Assembly (NCBI GenBank): GCA_022484695.1
Contig: JAKVKU010000004.1
Span: forward strand, 1-64,000
Length of the DNA: 64,000 nt
Reading direction: 5' to 3'
Source: Lactobacillus sp.
GTDB taxonomy: Bacteria > Bacillota > Bacilli > Lactobacillales > Lactobacillaceae
The notes below the pieces were generated by a model. That model was given only the letters and a program-made list of their open reading frames with translations, had not been told where the DNA came from and made no database searches. The position numbers were made by a program, and so were the translations under genes. Shown in pieces: positions 63,396-64,000 of this stretch (position 1 is its first letter; every line of letters begins with the position of its first letter).

Positions 63396-63888
63396 GGCTT
63401 TCACCTCCAACTAATTCTGGATAATAGCCGGCCTTTAAGTCGGCTAATAATTTTTCAAGTTTTTCTGGGGTCAAATGTGGGAACACTTCCCCTTTAATTT
63501 TAACGAATGGTGTTTGGGCACAGGCCCCAACACACGGAATCCCGTGATACATAAATAGCCCATCTTGGGTCATTTGGTTTTCACCGACCCCTAGTTTTTC
63601 TTGCAGCCACTGGCTGACAACCGGTTCCCCGGAGAAGTGACAAGGTGAGCTGTCACAAATTTTCAGCACATACCGTGCTTGGGGTGTTTCTTTTAAGATG
63701 GCATAAAAACTAACGATTTCATAAACGCGGGTTTCCGAGATATCTAATTTTTCAGCGACAAGTTGTGCGGTTTGTTGATCAATGTAGCCTGCTTCAGATT
63801 GGAATTGAATATCCACCAAGATATTCAGGATTTGTTCTGGATTGCTATGGTAACGATCAATAATGGCGATTTTTTCTTCAGTGGTCAT
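63382..63888 (-). CDS. NuoE-like [2Fe-2S] subunit of formate dehydrogenase
   Basis: A 168-residue thioredoxin-fold iron-sulfur subunit. The four cluster cysteines are in KICDSSPCH (near 76-84) and PCVGACAQTP (near 118-127). The N-terminal helical part (VYEIVSFYAILKETP near 56) is typical of NuoE/HydC. ATG 63888 is chosen after AAGGAGG; TTG 63891 is too close. It overlaps nuoF by 14 nt and is first in the visible operon. Its ribosome site lies inside a small hairpin. Confidence 0.92.
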   Translation of the reverse strand: MTTEEKIAIIDRYHSNPEQILNILVDIQFQSEAGYIDQQTAQLVAEKLDISETRVYEIVSFYAILKETPQARYVLKICDSSPCHFSGEPVVSQWLQEKLGVGENQMTQDGLFMYHGIPCVGACAQTPFVKIKGEVFPHLTPEKLEKLLADLKAGYYPELVGGESHVEA

Positions 63889-63894
63889 CAAACT

Positions 63895-64000
63895 GACCTC
63901 CTTAGGTCTTTATTTTAAAAGTTGTGCAGTTGGCTCAAAGGACCAGGTTAGCGCTGAGGTTCCCAGGCCGGTTTTAAGCCGGACATCCAGTAACGCACTA
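63895..64000 (-). promoter_or_regulatory. Structured leader of the formate dehydrogenase operon, riboswitch-like
   Basis: The minus-strand leader contains GTGC..GCAC and TT..AA outer pairing (63998-63994 region with about 63927-63933), an inner hairpin CCGG-n7-CCGG, and the stretch GGGAACCTC followed by GAGCCAAC. Together these recall a molybdenum/tungsten cofactor riboswitch. Next to the gene, GACCT-AAGG-AGGTC (63895-63908) folds over the ribosome site. The upstream limit is the window edge. I cannot run a covariance search. Confidence 0.45.

Overview
The window looks like chromosome from a low-GC Gram-positive bacterium of the Lactobacillaceae type. The evidence is strong AGGAGG ribosome sites, a secreted protein with Lactobacillus-type surface-layer (SLAP-like) repeats, citrate lyase genes, a butA-type acetoin reductase, and CadD/CzrA-type metal resistance. 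The genus cannot be fixed from sequence alone.

Layout. (1) 1-5400 is a pile-up of mobile elements: a group II intron with its reverse transcriptase sitting next to an intrinsic terminator, a frameshifted TnpB element, and an apparently intact IscB element with an upstream omega-RNA region. They have broken a histidine kinase and a small membrane protein. (2) 5450-27000 is ordinary accessory chromosome: an ArsR/P-type ATPase metal pair, an MDR oxidoreductase with a MarR regulator, an Lrp regulator and acetoin reductase, an iron-type alcohol dehydrogenase, aspartase, a SLAP-like protein, a GNAT enzyme, a TetR regulator with an ABC exporter, an SGNH esterase, CzrA/CadD cadmium resistance, a LysR regulator with citDEF (citF frameshifted), a flavoprotein and a ClbS-like protein. 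(3) 27000-64000 is one long leftward-transcribed metabolic island.

The island encodes what appears to be complete anaerobic purine/urate breakdown tied to selenium and molybdenum. It holds two molybdenum hydroxylases, one of three subunits and one a fusion. It has the accessory set for a labile selenium-molybdenum cofactor (YqeB, YqeC, YedF, SelD, a DUF3343 protein, a cysteine desulfurase/selenocysteine lyase, MocA, XdhC, MoeA) and an NCS2 purine permease. It also has the YgeW-YgeX-YgeY-HyuA-YgfK-SsnA enzymes with carbamate kinase and RidA, a pyruvate:flavodoxin oxidoreductase with its flavodoxin, and a NAD-linked formate dehydrogenase (NuoE/NuoF/FdhF). A coherent reading is that purine rings are reduced and opened, diaminopropionate is cleaved to pyruvate and ammonia, ureido groups give ATP through carbamoyl phosphate, pyruvate oxidation supplies low-potential electrons, and formate supplies more.

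Regulatory signals fit this. There is a Rex-like box and a cre-like box before the three-subunit hydroxylase operon, a strong cre-like box before flavodoxin/PFOR, and a structured, possibly cofactor-sensing leader before nuoE. A structured terminator-like element and 8-bp repeats lie between ygeY and ygeW. A YheO/DauR-type regulator sits at the downstream end of the island. No tRNA, rRNA or CRISPR array was seen.
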